Of a DNA stretch of 64,000 nt, positions 18,976-26,851 are shown in pieces; position 1 is the first letter of the stretch, and each line of letters opens with the position of its first letter. Position numbers and translations under genes: made by a program. A model generated the notes under the pieces. That model saw only the letters and a program-made list of their open reading frames with translations. It was not told the origin of the DNA and searched no databases. This DNA is from Clostridium hydrogeniformans DSM 21757 (GTDB taxonomy: Bacteria > Bacillota > Clostridia > Clostridiales > Clostridiaceae), in the NCBI RefSeq assembly GCF_000686705.1, contig NZ_KK366005.1, positions 124,001-188,000 of the forward strand, written 5' to 3'.

Positions 18976-19794
18976 TTATTTTAATGGAACTTGTATTTCA
19001 GTAAGATATTCTTCTGGATTCTCTACATCATCAACGCCTATATGGCATATTTGCCTAGAAGGTTTATCTTCCATATGCTCATTATGATTTTCAAGCCAAT
19101 ATGCTAGTTTTTCATATGCTTTTGATAAATTGGTATATGGTCCATATACCATTGCATAAGCCATTTTTTCAACAACCTCAACTTCTCTATATATAAATCC
19201 TTCTTTGTTTTCTCCAATTTTATTTACAACTACTCCAACCTCAACATCTACATCTTTATCCTTATGCTCTATATCATGATAAAGAGCAATATTATTATAC
19301 ATATCCTGCTTTACAGAAATATTTTCTCTTCTAATAAAATCAAATAGTTTATCCCATAAGAGTCCTTCATGAAAATATGTTGGCATACTATCTCTTATAG
19401 ATAGTATAAGCATCTTATCTACCCTCTTAAAGTTTATATTACAATGTATTTTAAATTTTTTCTCTTGTATTTCTCTTATTGCACTATCTATCTTATCTAT
19501 TCTCTGTTTTTCTTTTGCTATTTCATTATTAATCTGTATTTTCTTTTCTTTTAATTCATTTAATATGTCTATATCCTTAAGTCTTTGTATTAAATCCTTT
19601 ATTTCTAATGTGGTGAATTTAGTATCTCTTAATAAAACAATCTTTTGTAGTATGGGTATCTGTTCTGCAGAGTACATTCTATATCCTGTAAATAAATCAA
19701 CCTCAGCAGGTTTTAATAGTCCAATCTCATCATAATACCTTAGCATCCTAATAGAAACCTGAGTTAACTTTGAAAATTCCCCAATCTTAAACAC
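18976..19794 (-). CDS. MerR-family regulator with GyrI-like effector domain
   Basis: About 272 aa from a GTG start. The N-terminal MerR helix-turn-helix reads FKIGEFSKLTQVSIRMLRYY, then a coiled coil (about 75-125), then a GyrI/BmrR-like ligand domain to the end (AYAMVYGPYTNLSKAYEKLA). Proteins of this build sense drugs or other hydrophobic molecules and switch export or modification genes. The GTG at 19794 is chosen because GGAGGG lies 6 nt upstream and the family N-terminus starts there; the open frame continues 18 codons further but without a ribosome site. Confidence 0.85.
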   Translation of the reverse strand: MFKIGEFSKLTQVSIRMLRYYDEIGLLKPAEVDLFTGYRMYSAEQIPILQKIVLLRDTKFTTLEIKDLIQRLKDIDILNELKEKKIQINNEIAKEKQRIDKIDSAIREIQEKKFKIHCNINFKRVDKMLILSIRDSMPTYFHEGLLWDKLFDFIRRENISVKQDMYNNIALYHDIEHKDKDVDVEVGVVVNKIGENKEGFIYREVEVVEKMAYAMVYGPYTNLSKAYEKLAYWLENHNEHMEDKPSRQICHIGVDDVENPEEYLTEIQVPLK

Positions 19795-19920
19795 CAATAT
19801 CCCTCCAAGATAAATTTCCAAACTACAATTTCTAATTATCTTATACATAAAGGATTTATTACCTCTTAATTATAACATATTCTGTAAATAACACCTTGCT
19901 TATAATGCGGCTTTTTAAGT

Positions 19921-20013
19921 ATAAAAATAATCTTAGACAAGTTATATGAATGTCTAAGGCCATGAACCTTATTTGCTTAAGATATAGTTATCTCTATCTT
20001 ATCTAAACGATAT
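19921..20013 (+). repeat. R2 repeat, long copy
   Basis: Shares AATAAAAATA, CTTAG, CAAGTTATATGAAT, ACCT-ATTT and a final ATTTTT run with the copy at 43875. Its first hairpin is CTTAGAC with GTCTAAG around AAGTTATATGAAT. Its second is TAAGATATAG with CTATCTTA. The stem bases differ between copies while pairing is kept. Confidence 0.6.
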
Positions 20014-20049
20014 TTTTCCATCTTATTCCTCTGTATATATTCTTCATAA

Positions 20050-20061
20050 TTATGGTATAAT
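20050..20061 (+). promoter_or_regulatory. Extended -10 promoter of toxin-like cassette A
   Basis: AATTATGGTATAAT, a TATAAT with a TGG extended -10, is identical in cassette B at 59971-59984. No strong -35 is seen. Transcription should start near 20068. Confidence 0.65.
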
Positions 20062-20067
20062 TCTAAA

Positions 20068-20173
20068 GTAGAAATTAAGAATTCCGTAGTGGATGGCTGC
20101 GGGGGTTTTGAGCATTTTATCCTCCTGGGTTATTGGTGAATTACTTCACTATAGCTAGGGGGTGGTATTGGAT
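20068..20173 (+). promoter_or_regulatory. Structured leader of toxin-like gene A
   Basis: A 5' stem CCGTAG/CTGCGG encloses TGGATGG; cassette B has CCACAG/CTGTGG, so two stem positions have changed with pairing kept. Further down CCTCCTGG (about 20121-20128) can pair with CTAGGGGG over the ribosome site, which would hide it until the leader refolds. Confidence 0.6.
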
Positions 20174-20335
20174 ATGTTTGATACTTTTATAAAGTGTATA
20201 TCAGTTATTTATATAATTAGATTAATTCTAAAACATAATCTTTTTATATATAATTTAAGAATTAAGATTAAATTTCTTGGTCTTGATATAGAAGTTAAAA
20301 GTAAAGAAAAAAGTGCCCCATCCTGCAAAGAGTAG
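20174..20335 (+). CDS. Small membrane protein A, candidate type I toxin
   Basis: 53 aa, with one hydrophobic segment (about residues 4-19) followed by a basic and then mixed-charge tail ending LGLDIEVKSKEKSAPSCKE. It aligns without gaps to the 53-aa protein at 60091, most strongly in LGLDIE-KSKEKS-PS. An AGGGGGTGG ribosome site precedes the ATG. The upstream leader can mask that site, and a convergent promoter downstream would give an antisense RNA over the 3' end. That is the build of type I toxins such as TxpA, BsrG or Fst, but I cannot place it in a named family. Toxicity is inference. Confidence 0.65.
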   Translation: MFDTFIKCISVIYIIRLILKHNLFIYNLRIKIKFLGLDIEVKSKEKSAPSCKE

Positions 20336-20501
20336 CACCTTTTCTTAATTAATCTTTAATTAATTTAATCCAATAGCCCTAAAACAAAATAAATGTTCTA
20401 AGGATTGCTTAGTGTTAGCGCACTAAGCTTTTCTTACTAGAATTCTTAGAAACTTGTTTCTTTAGAATTCTGTACTCCTCAGATTCACTGTGGAGTTTCT
20501 C
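20305..20501 (-). ncRNA. Candidate antisense (antitoxin) RNA of cassette A
   Basis: It would start about 7 bp after the minus-strand TATAAT at 20514-20509 and end at the shared hairpin over the toxin stop codon (GTGC 20313-20316 with GCAC 20335-20338). It carries the hairpin GCTTAGTGC/CACTAAGC and the block GTTTTAGGGCTATTGG, both repeated in cassette B. Length would be about 195 nt, overlapping the last ~30-40 nt of the toxin mRNA. Confidence 0.5.
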
Positions 20502-20508
20502 TAATATT

Positions 20509-20537
20509 ATTATATCAAATTTTTATAAAAAATAAAC
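20509..20537 (-). promoter_or_regulatory. Convergent promoter of cassette A
   Basis: On the minus strand GTTTAT (20537-20532), a 17-bp spacer and TATAAT (20514-20509), with TTTGA giving a TGn extended -10. Cassette B has the same two hexamers at the same spacing. Confidence 0.6.
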
Positions 20538-20633
20538 CTATATAATTTTTTCTATTTAAAAACTTTAATTTCAATAATATAAAATTGGTGTGTTAAACTC
20601 TAAATTATTCTCATTTATCATATAAAAATTTAG

Positions 20634-20909
20634 TTACTCCTCATCTATTTTTACTCTTAATATCTTATTCTTAACTTTTACTCCATATTTTAATTCATAT
20701 GCTGGTACACCCTTATTAATTGCTTCTGCAATTTCATCCATTTCCTTTGTTATTTTTTCTTCATCACTATACCAACCAAGTACAATTGACTTTTCTCCCC
20801 AAAATCCTCCACTATTAATACCAATCAACCAGTATTTGGGCTCATCATCTTTTGCTTTGTACATTACATGTGATGCTAAAACTTTATGATAATTACCTAT
20901 TTTAACCAA
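20634..20909 (-). CDS. Hypothetical 91-aa protein, TTG start inside an antitoxin-like repeat
   Basis: 91 aa, soluble, with no family recognised. It has a tryptophan- and glycine-rich centre (KYWLIGINSGGFWGEKSIVL) and a helical charged C-terminal half. The frame opens with TTG at 20909, which lies inside a partial copy of the cassette antisense sequence (20906-20972), and no ribosome site is visible there. The true start may be the ATG at about 20864, or the gene may have lost its 5' end when the repeat arrived. Confidence 0.5.
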   Translation of the reverse strand: MVKIGNYHKVLASHVMYKAKDDEPKYWLIGINSGGFWGEKSIVLGWYSDEEKITKEMDEIAEAINKGVPAYELKYGVKVKNKILRVKIDEE

Positions 20910-20972
20910 TAGCTCTAAAACCGAGTAAATACTATAAGACTTATCCTAGTGTTTTGAGCACTAAGCTTTTAT
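20906..20972 (-). repeat. Orphan copy of the cassette antisense region
   Basis: On the minus strand it reads GCTTAGTGC, CACTA, then GGTTTTAGAGCTATTGG and TTAAAAT. These line up in order with the antisense parts of cassettes A (20436-20368) and B (60352-60291). No toxin-like ORF accompanies it. Confidence 0.65.
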
Positions 20973-21006
20973 TATTTATATTAATGAGTTCTTAATTAAA
21001 GTTTCT

Positions 21007-21636
21007 CTATTTTACTGGTGGTGTCCATAGTGGCACATCTATAAATGTAGTGTTTTTTACATTTGGAAGAATATCATATATAGAACAATTCATTTGTTGT
21101 TCAAAATACTCTTTCATTTCAAATGTTGCATTCCAACGTTCCACAGTAAATGGAAATGTTCCATAGCGTCTTGTTGTGTTAACAAATCGCTTTTCTAATA
21201 TACAAAAACCTTGAGCATCTGCAAGTGAATCACAAACAATCAACAGTTTATCGTAATCATCATAAGTTATGTAATTCAAATATTTTCTTACAAATTCGCT
21301 TTCTTCGTGGCTCATATCATTTTTGCCTATTTCTTTGTGAAAATCAGGAACTGGAAACGAATGTGTCAAACAAATTCTACCCACTTCATTCCAACCTTTT
21401 TCTATCATAAATTTATATCCGTCAATACCATGTCTCCTTGCACTTATTCCATATCTTCTACCTATATCATGAAGAAGTCCTAACACATATGCCTTATCTG
21501 GATTAAGATTACCACATTTTTCAGAAATGATTTGAGCCGCTAATCCTACATTCATAGAATGTTCTATCCATGGTCCATGATTTAGTTTTCCTGCTATTTC
21601 TAATTCCTTTTCAGCTATTTCTCTATTGGGAAACAT
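21007..21636 (-). CDS. HD-domain hydrolase
   Basis: 209 aa. The metal-binding histidine and HD pair are seen as WIEHSMNVGLAAQII and YVLGLLHDIGRRYG, with a further HGIDGYKF and LTHSF and an aspartate at LLIVCDSLADAQG. These fit a metal-dependent phosphohydrolase, probably acting on a nucleotide or similar phosphate. AGGAGG lies before the ATG. It is the first of several small hydrolase genes on this strand. Confidence 0.8.
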   Translation of the reverse strand: MFPNREIAEKELEIAGKLNHGPWIEHSMNVGLAAQIISEKCGNLNPDKAYVLGLLHDIGRRYGISARRHGIDGYKFMIEKGWNEVGRICLTHSFPVPDFHKEIGKNDMSHEESEFVRKYLNYITYDDYDKLLIVCDSLADAQGFCILEKRFVNTTRRYGTFPFTVERWNATFEMKEYFEQQMNCSIYDILPNVKNTTFIDVPLWTPPVK

Positions 21637-21729
21637 ATTATCCTCCTATATGTATATTTTAAATTATTACTTGTCCCTCTATACCTGCCTTGCTTAAATA
21701 TCTATTTAGTTGTTCTAAAAATTAGAAAT

Positions 21730-22227
21730 TTATTGATTAGACATAACATACTGAATTAATTCTTTTGGTGAAGGATTTATAAAATATTCTGAACCTATAA
21801 TATCAATCAATTCTTTTGAAGAAATCCACTTAAAATCAATAGTTTCTCCTTCTTGCAGTACAATCTTACTTTTATCAATATTACAAGTGCATAAAAACAC
21901 CTTGTATAATACATTTATATCTTTATCAATACTGCTATAAAGCAACTTCAAATCTTTAGTGACTATGCCTGTTTCCTCAACTAACTCTCTTTTTGCCGCA
22001 TCTAAAAAACTTTCACCTTTTAAAACACAGCCACTAGCACCAGCCTCCCAAAGACCTGGAAACTTGGACTTATTCCAATCTCTTTGCGTTAATAGATAAG
22101 TTCCATCCTCATGGAAAACAATAATTATAACTACAGCATGTAATAGTCCTTTATCTATTTTCTCACCTCTAATTAAGTCAATTCCCACTTTAATTTCATT
22201 TTCATTATATGCATCCCATAATTCCAT
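21730..22227 (-). CDS. Nudix hydrolase
   Basis: 165 aa. The Nudix box is complete: GASGCVLKGESFLDAAKREL then VEETGI. The N-terminal WDAYNENEIKVGIDLIRGEK and the LLTQRDWNKSKFPGLWE block resemble the isopentenyl-diphosphate-isomerase-like or YfcD-like subgroup. It hydrolyses an X-linked nucleoside diphosphate; the substrate cannot be told. It is 94 bp from the HD hydrolase gene downstream on the same strand. Confidence 0.85.
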   Translation of the reverse strand: MELWDAYNENEIKVGIDLIRGEKIDKGLLHAVVIIIVFHEDGTYLLTQRDWNKSKFPGLWEAGASGCVLKGESFLDAAKRELVEETGIVTKDLKLLYSSIDKDINVLYKVFLCTCNIDKSKIVLQEGETIDFKWISSKELIDIIGSEYFINPSPKELIQYVMSNQ

Positions 22228-22299
22228 AACTATATCCTTTCAAATTTCAATTCATAACATATTTTAAAAATCTTCTATGCTAAACCTAGTTATTTTATT

Positions 22300-22345
22300 A
22301 CTTATGATACGGTGTTTGTCAAGCTTTTTATTTTGTTCACTATAG
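22300..22345 (+). repeat. R2 repeat, degenerate copy
   Basis: TTATTACTTATGATACGG followed by GTCAAG and a T-run matches the left arm and tail of the R2 core, with the middle changed. Confidence 0.35.
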
Positions 22346-22430
22346 CTAGGCATTCATTCCCCCCTAAACTTCACTATTTATATTACTCAATCATAAATTG
22401 TAATTTGTATTACTTATCAGAATTATCCCA

Positions 22431-22769
22431 TCACACCCATTGGGGTATTTTTACTCCTTCCAATTCTAATGGTTCAAGCGATAATATTTCTTTACCTAAT
22501 GACCTTGCATATATGATTTCATTTTTTGTACTATTACCAATGCAACCATTAACATTGACTAAATAAATAGCATCACTTATATCTATTTTTCTGCGATGGA
22601 TTTTGCCTAATAATTCAGTGTCAAGACCTTCATATTTTTCTCCATCCGCATTATAGACACATTGAATTACTGCATATCCATCTTTTAATTCTAATTCCTC
22701 TGAAATTTTCATCATTTCTTTTGAAAATCTCATACTCCCACATATTGTAATTACCTTAATATCATTCAT
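22431..22769 (-). CDS. DUF4406 / nucleoside deoxyribosyltransferase-like protein
   Basis: 112 aa. The N-terminal ITICGSMRF and the later IYLVNVNGCIGNSTKNEI match the Rossmann-like fold of nucleoside 2-deoxyribosyltransferase relatives and DUF4406, in which the G-S-M/R loop and the N-G-x-G-x-S-T-x-x-E segment bind the nucleotide. The protein is short and complete. Its substrate is unknown. Its neighbours are other nucleotide-type hydrolases. Confidence 0.7.
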   Translation of the reverse strand: MNDIKVITICGSMRFSKEMMKISEELELKDGYAVIQCVYNADGEKYEGLDTELLGKIHRRKIDISDAIYLVNVNGCIGNSTKNEIIYARSLGKEILSLEPLELEGVKIPQWV

Positions 22770-22892
22770 AGTAATACCTCTTTTCTAAATCTAATCAATA
22801 ATCTTTATTTTTTGATAACATTTTTATAACATTATTCATTTCTACCATCTCTACAAATTACTATTTATATTAATCAATCTCAATTAGTAAAT

Positions 22893-23456
22893 TTATCTTT
22901 TTTTAAGATAATATGATGAATATTCCCTCCCATCATGACCAATCAACTTGTTTTCAGTAGATGAAAAACCTAATTCCTCTAAAGCCTTTATTCTTTCACT
23001 TGCAATAGGAAGTGCCTTTGTTGCTATTATATTACATTCAAATAATTGATAAATTTTATTAATTATTAATTCTAAAATATCTATTATATTGGCTTTTGTT
23101 TCATAATCACTTCTCAAATCTAAACGAAGAAGTCCACAATTATTAAAATAATCTTTAGATTCTCTATGGAATAATTCTATTGTTCCTATTACAGTATTAT
23201 CTTTTTTATCTATAATAGACCACCTTACAAAACCTTTTCGTTCATACTCAAATTTCCAATAATCAAGAGCCTGCTTCATTCTCTCACGTGTATTATAGTA
23301 GAAATCGTCTCCACCACAATTATCGCTATTAAATAAAGGAACTGCTTTTTTATCAGAATATACCTTTAACAAGTCATCACAATCATTTGTAGAAATAAAT
23401 CTTAAATTAAATCGTTTATTTTCAAATTCGGGGCAACTTACATATACACTATCCAT
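22893..23456 (-). CDS. GNAT-family N-acetyltransferase (RimJ-like)
   Basis: About 187 aa from ATG 23456, which has AAAGGA upstream; the open frame begins with a TTG six codons earlier. The fold is seen as RFNLRFISTNDCDDLLKVYS, then VRWSIIDKKDNTVIGTIELF and a C-terminal ALEELGFSSTENKLIG typical of RimJ/RimL relatives. Motif A is poorly preserved (LLRLDLRSDYETKANIIDIL lacks the usual R-G-x-G), so acetyl-CoA binding may be weak or altered. Confidence 0.7.
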   Translation of the reverse strand: MDSVYVSCPEFENKRFNLRFISTNDCDDLLKVYSDKKAVPLFNSDNCGGDDFYYNTRERMKQALDYWKFEYERKGFVRWSIIDKKDNTVIGTIELFHRESKDYFNNCGLLRLDLRSDYETKANIIDILELIINKIYQLFECNIIATKALPIASERIKALEELGFSSTENKLIGHDGREYSSYYLKKR

Positions 23457-23509
23457 ATTAATTTTCCTTTTCAAATTTACTATTTATCTTATACTTAAAA
23501 ATTTGCTTA

Positions 23510-23905
23510 TCATTTATTTGTGCTCTTTCTAAACCCTGTAAATATTCTGAACTTATTATTTTTATAAAACTCATCTGAATCTTCAGATGATAATAAATCA
23601 AACCTTGTGCTAGGATATAAATCATGACATACTTCTAATAATGCTTTACCTATACCTTTCCCACGATAGTTAATATCAACTATAATTTCAGCTATATATG
23701 TAGTTATTTTTTTATCACTTAATGCACGAACTAATCCAACTACATTATTACCATCAAGAGCAACAAGTGTTATAGTTGAATTCTTCCACGCTTGCAATGC
23801 CTCATGTTCTCTATTTATAAAAGTCATCCACCCCTCTTGTTCATACAAATTTTAAATTAAAGGAAAATCTCTTTCATTGAACTGTCTAATGAAAATTCCC
23901 TGTGG
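23510..23905 (-). pseudogene. GNAT acetyltransferase interrupted by an in-frame stop
   Basis: The frame reads GIFIRQFNERDFPLI, a TAA at 23852-23854, then NLYEQEGWMTFINREHEALQ and on to a normal GNAT end. Motif A is intact (NYRGKGIGKALLEV). Homologues normally run through this point (RDFPLIQxLYEEEGW), so a CAA to TAA change is the simplest cause. No start codon with a ribosome site is seen at the N-terminus. The 112-aa part after the stop could be made only if translation restarts at the TTG near 23848. Confidence 0.65.
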
Positions 23906-24165
23906 TAACTTTACTTGTAAATCTAAATACTCACTTGTAGAAATCTCATTCATACTAAGCAACACCTTCTTTCCTAATAATGTATAATTATCAGGATTAC
24001 ATGTAATTATTATCCTCTCTAATCCCTCTTCTTTTGCCACTTGCTTAATAGGTCTACATAATTTTATGTAATATTTTATTATCATGATATTTTTCATTAA
24101 TTCCATATCCCATATAATCTATGTATTTTACTACTTTCTCTATATTATCAAGTCTCAAATAATTA
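23906..24165 (-). pseudogene. Second decayed GNAT acetyltransferase
   Basis: On the minus strand, NYLRLDNIEKVVKYIDYMGY runs into GINEKYHDNKILHKIM and a stop, and another frame continues RPIKQVAKEEGLERIIITCN, then PDNY. The order matches motif A and the ITCNPDN strand of GNAT enzymes, so a frameshift has split the gene. Its 3' end is fused to the next decayed GNAT. Confidence 0.55.
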
Positions 24166-24255
24166 TGTTATATCATGCTCTTTAATTTCTTCATATAATA
24201 TATATTACTCAAATTTAAAATTGCAATTTTGCACATCTCTGTGAAAAGTTCAATG

Positions 24256-24765
24256 CTAATCCAAATGTAACTTATAAACATGTGATTCATAGACTATATC
24301 GGTCTTAGGCTGCTTAAAGCTACTTTTATGGTCTATATGCATTCCACATTTCTCTAAAACCTTCCCAGATGCAATATTCTCTATAGCACAATCTGAAATA
24401 AAATCTGTTATTCCTAAGTTATATCCAAACTCAATAACTGATTTTATGACTTCAGTAGCATAACCTTTCCCCCAACATTTTTCTTTAATTGAATATCCAA
24501 ATCCCCACTCATATTTTTTATTTGTGCAACCGAAACAACAAGTCCCAATAACCTCACCAGTATATTTTAAAGTTACAGCTTTTAAATATACATTACTATT
24601 TTTGTTTTTCTCACATATAGATATAATCTCTTCTGGCGATTCAACAGGATCGCTCATGTATTTTTCATTCTCACTACTACTCCATATCTCCCAAACATCT
24701 CTAGCATCACCTTGTACCATATCGCGAAGAATTAATCTTTCAGTAATAATATTATCTGATAACAT
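24256..24765 (-). CDS. GNAT-family N-acetyltransferase (RimJ/RimL-like)
   Basis: 169 aa. It has the typical opening ITERLILRDMVQGDARDVWE. Motif A reads WGFGYSIKEKCWGKGYATEV, and the C-terminal ENIASGKVLEKCGM is standard for this subgroup, which acetylates protein N-termini or small amines. GGGG lies upstream of the ATG. The 32-bp gap to the NTF2-like gene upstream suggests co-transcription. Confidence 0.85.
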   Translation of the reverse strand: MLSDNIITERLILRDMVQGDARDVWEIWSSSENEKYMSDPVESPEEIISICEKNKNSNVYLKAVTLKYTGEVIGTCCFGCTNKKYEWGFGYSIKEKCWGKGYATEVIKSVIEFGYNLGITDFISDCAIENIASGKVLEKCGMHIDHKSSFKQPKTDIVYESHVYKLHLD

Positions 24766-24797
24766 ATTAATTTATCCCCCTTTTTATTTAAAAAATT

Positions 24798-25169
24798 TTA
24801 ATACTTAAAACTGGTATTTTGATCAAATTCTAAAAGCCAATTATCACCATACTTCTTAAAAATTAAATTTAAATAATACTTCATATATACTGGTCTGCCC
24901 TCCATATCAATATCCTCATAATTAACATCTAGCAGTGCATAGGCCATATTTTCAGTTTCATCCACTTTTATTATGTTATAACTTAGATTCCAATCCCTAT
25001 CATTAAACCACTCCCTATGAAATTCAATAAATTTATCCCTATTATCAATTATTACACCATTCATCATTATTAAAGTTATTGAATCTTCGCTAATTGTAGA
25101 ACTAAAGCTAGCTAAATCCCTATTCTGAATAAAATTAAGATGTAATTTTAAAGCATCTATGAACCTCAT
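24798..25169 (-). CDS. NTF2-like (SnoaL/DUF4440-type) protein
   Basis: 123 aa of a cone-shaped alpha+beta fold: an N-terminal helix pair ending in ITLIMMNGVIIDNRDKFIEF, then alternating strands (AYALLDVNYEDIDMEGRPVY, YYLNLIFKKYGDNWLLEFDQ). Members include isomerases and polyketide cyclases, but many have no known activity. GGGAGG lies before the ATG. Probably co-transcribed with the GNAT gene downstream. Confidence 0.7.
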   Translation of the reverse strand: MRFIDALKLHLNFIQNRDLASFSSTISEDSITLIMMNGVIIDNRDKFIEFHREWFNDRDWNLSYNIIKVDETENMAYALLDVNYEDIDMEGRPVYMKYYLNLIFKKYGDNWLLEFDQNTSFKY

Positions 25170-25287
25170 ATTTTTACCTCCCTTTATAAACTTTAATTAT
25201 CTATTTATTACAAAAACAGTCCAATCTTTTTATTATTATGAATGAGTGATATTTGTATAATTCCTATTACCACTACCAATCCTATTC

Positions 25288-25521
25288 CTACTTCTTCCTT
25301 TCGTTTCCATGCTTAAAGTTTCCAGTTACTTTTGCCATAATTAGTTGCGATTCCTTAAAATCTGCCTTTGTTATTCTGTCTAAAAACATTATGCTTTCTT
25401 TTCCTTTTAAAATAGTAACTTGTTTTTTATACCAATATATAAATACCTTATTATCCTTTGTTACTTTATAAGAAAAAATTTGTTCCTCAAATTTATTACG
25501 CTTATCTTCTATTGGATTCAT
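25288..25521 (-). CDS. Hypothetical 77-aa protein
   Basis: Start at 25521, preceded by GGGAGGATGGGAA. The sequence is charged and strand-rich in the middle (YKVTKDNKVFIYWYKKQVTI). No family is recognised. It follows the membrane protein gene at 25559 on the same strand, with a 38-bp gap. Confidence 0.55.
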   Translation of the reverse strand: MNPIEDKRNKFEEQIFSYKVTKDNKVFIYWYKKQVTILKGKESIMFLDRITKADFKESQLIMAKVTGNFKHGNERKK

Positions 25522-25558
25522 TTCCCATCCTCCCATTACATCACTAAATTAGAACTTA

Positions 25559-25981
25559 TCAATGTCTTTTCTTATAAATGAGATATCTTACGGTTAGAAT
25601 GAAAGATACTAAAATTAATAAATGTAAAATGATATGATATAAATCAGGAATATAAACCTCTTTAGATGGTACTAGTTTTAATGTTCCTGAAAAATATTTA
25701 TTTTTCCCATACCACGGTCCGAAAATCGAAAAATACCAATGGGAAAAGAACTGTGTAAAGAACCATAGTATAAGCCATACTGATAAAACATATTTGCCAG
25801 TTCTTTCGCTTTTCCAAAACCACATAATAACTATAACAAAGATTACAAAGAAAATTCCATCATCTTGATATGACCTTGTAACTAAGATACTGGTGCCAAA
25901 ACTCATTCCAATCATATCTAAAAAGAACCAACACAGTAAAACTAAGTTTGCTACGAGAACTATTTTCTTCTTACTTCCCAT
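25559..25981 (-). CDS. Four-segment membrane protein
   Basis: 140 aa with hydrophobic segments at about residues 8-27, 38-55, 63-80 and 117-135. A tryptophan- and phenylalanine-rich loop (FFTQFFSHWYFSIFGPWYGK) lies between the third and fourth. The layout resembles small DoxX- or YhhN-like membrane proteins, but I cannot name the family. GAGGAG precedes adjacent GTG and ATG codons; the ATG is used. Confidence 0.6.
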   Translation of the reverse strand: MGSKKKIVLVANLVLLCWFFLDMIGMSFGTSILVTRSYQDDGIFFVIFVIVIMWFWKSERTGKYVLSVWLILWFFTQFFSHWYFSIFGPWYGKNKYFSGTLKLVPSKEVYIPDLYHIILHLLILVSFILTVRYLIYKKRH

Positions 25982-26009
25982 CACTCTTCGCTCCTCTAGA
26001 AATTGGAAT

Positions 26010-26474
26010 TTAACTATTTAAGAGTTTCTCCAGATCTTCTATTGATGCACCCATTTTTTTTGAGATTTCTTCCATAGATACACCAGAAGATATAAAACGA
26101 TTAATAACATCTTTCATAGATTCCCCAACTTCTATAATATGTTCATCTAAATCATAGAATCTCACAACACGTTGCCCCCAACTATGTTGTATAACATCTC
26201 CTAAGCACTGAATATCAGGATACCCATCAAGTTTATTCAAAAAGTCATCAAAGTTTTCTTCTTCAAAACATAGTTCAATATTATTAGGTCTTTTTAGTAT
26301 TTTCTCTTTCGGAAGATTTACAAGCCAATCAAATTCTTGTTGCAATGCTAAACCACATGTAAAAGCAATATTTATCCCATAATCCTGGTATATTTCTAAT
26401 CCAAATAAATCCTCATAAAATTTTCTAGATGATTTTATATCTCTTACAGATATAACAGTACATAAATATTTCAC
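26010..26474 (-). CDS. Glyoxalase/VOC-superfamily protein with C-terminal helical tail
   Basis: 154 aa from a GTG start with AAAGGAG 7 nt upstream; a TTG six codons earlier is less likely. The VOC core runs from KYLCTVISVRDIKSSRKFYE to VRFYDLDEHIIEVGESM, which holds the last metal-site glutamate. The tail (SSGVSMEEISKKMGASIEDL) looks like a small helix-turn-helix or helical hairpin, uncommon in plain glyoxalases. The role is unknown; relatives detoxify or bind small molecules. Confidence 0.75.
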   Translation of the reverse strand: MKYLCTVISVRDIKSSRKFYEDLFGLEIYQDYGINIAFTCGLALQQEFDWLVNLPKEKILKRPNNIELCFEEENFDDFLNKLDGYPDIQCLGDVIQHSWGQRVVRFYDLDEHIIEVGESMKDVINRFISSGVSMEEISKKMGASIEDLEKLLNS

Positions 26475-26587
26475 CTTAATTCTCCTTTTCAAATTTATAT
26501 TTAGAATGTAGATTTACAACACATAATCTATTACTGAGTATAACATTTTTTGTAAATATTGTATATTGAAATCATTTAATATTATTA

Positions 26588-26633
26588 CCTGTGATATAGT
26601 TCTCCCCACCTATTAATAAGTGAGTTTTTTTAC
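26588..26633 (+). repeat. R2 repeat, core copy
   Basis: CCTGTGATATAGTTCTCC, then CTATTAATAAGTGAG and a seven-T run match the R2 core. Confidence 0.45.
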
Positions 26634-26806
26634 TTTATTAATCCATATATATTATAAATAATCCTACTCCCATAAATTTCCAATGGAAAAATCAAAGATT
26701 TTAATTTTCACTTTTAGTGATACTTATTAATTAAATAAATTCAATTCATCACTTTTTTATCTACCTTTAAAATATTGAATTTTGCTTAATTATAAGCAAA
26801 TAAAAA

Positions 26807-26842
26807 AGGACTGTATATTGTAATATTACAATATACAGTCCT
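26807..26842. terminator. Perfect palindromic terminator
   Basis: AGGACTGTATATTGTAAT is followed at once by its exact complement, 36 bp in all. It sits 10 bp past the stop of the minus-strand rubredoxin-like gene and can stop transcription from both sides. Confidence 0.7.
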
Positions 26843-26851
26843 AATATAATT

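Noticed and set aside
20906-20935. GTTTTAGAGCTA on the minus strand, identical to the start of many type II CRISPR repeats
   Set aside because: There is only one copy, no array and no cas gene. The match is explained by the repeated antisense block of the small-gene cassettes, where the other copies read GTTTTAGGGCTA.
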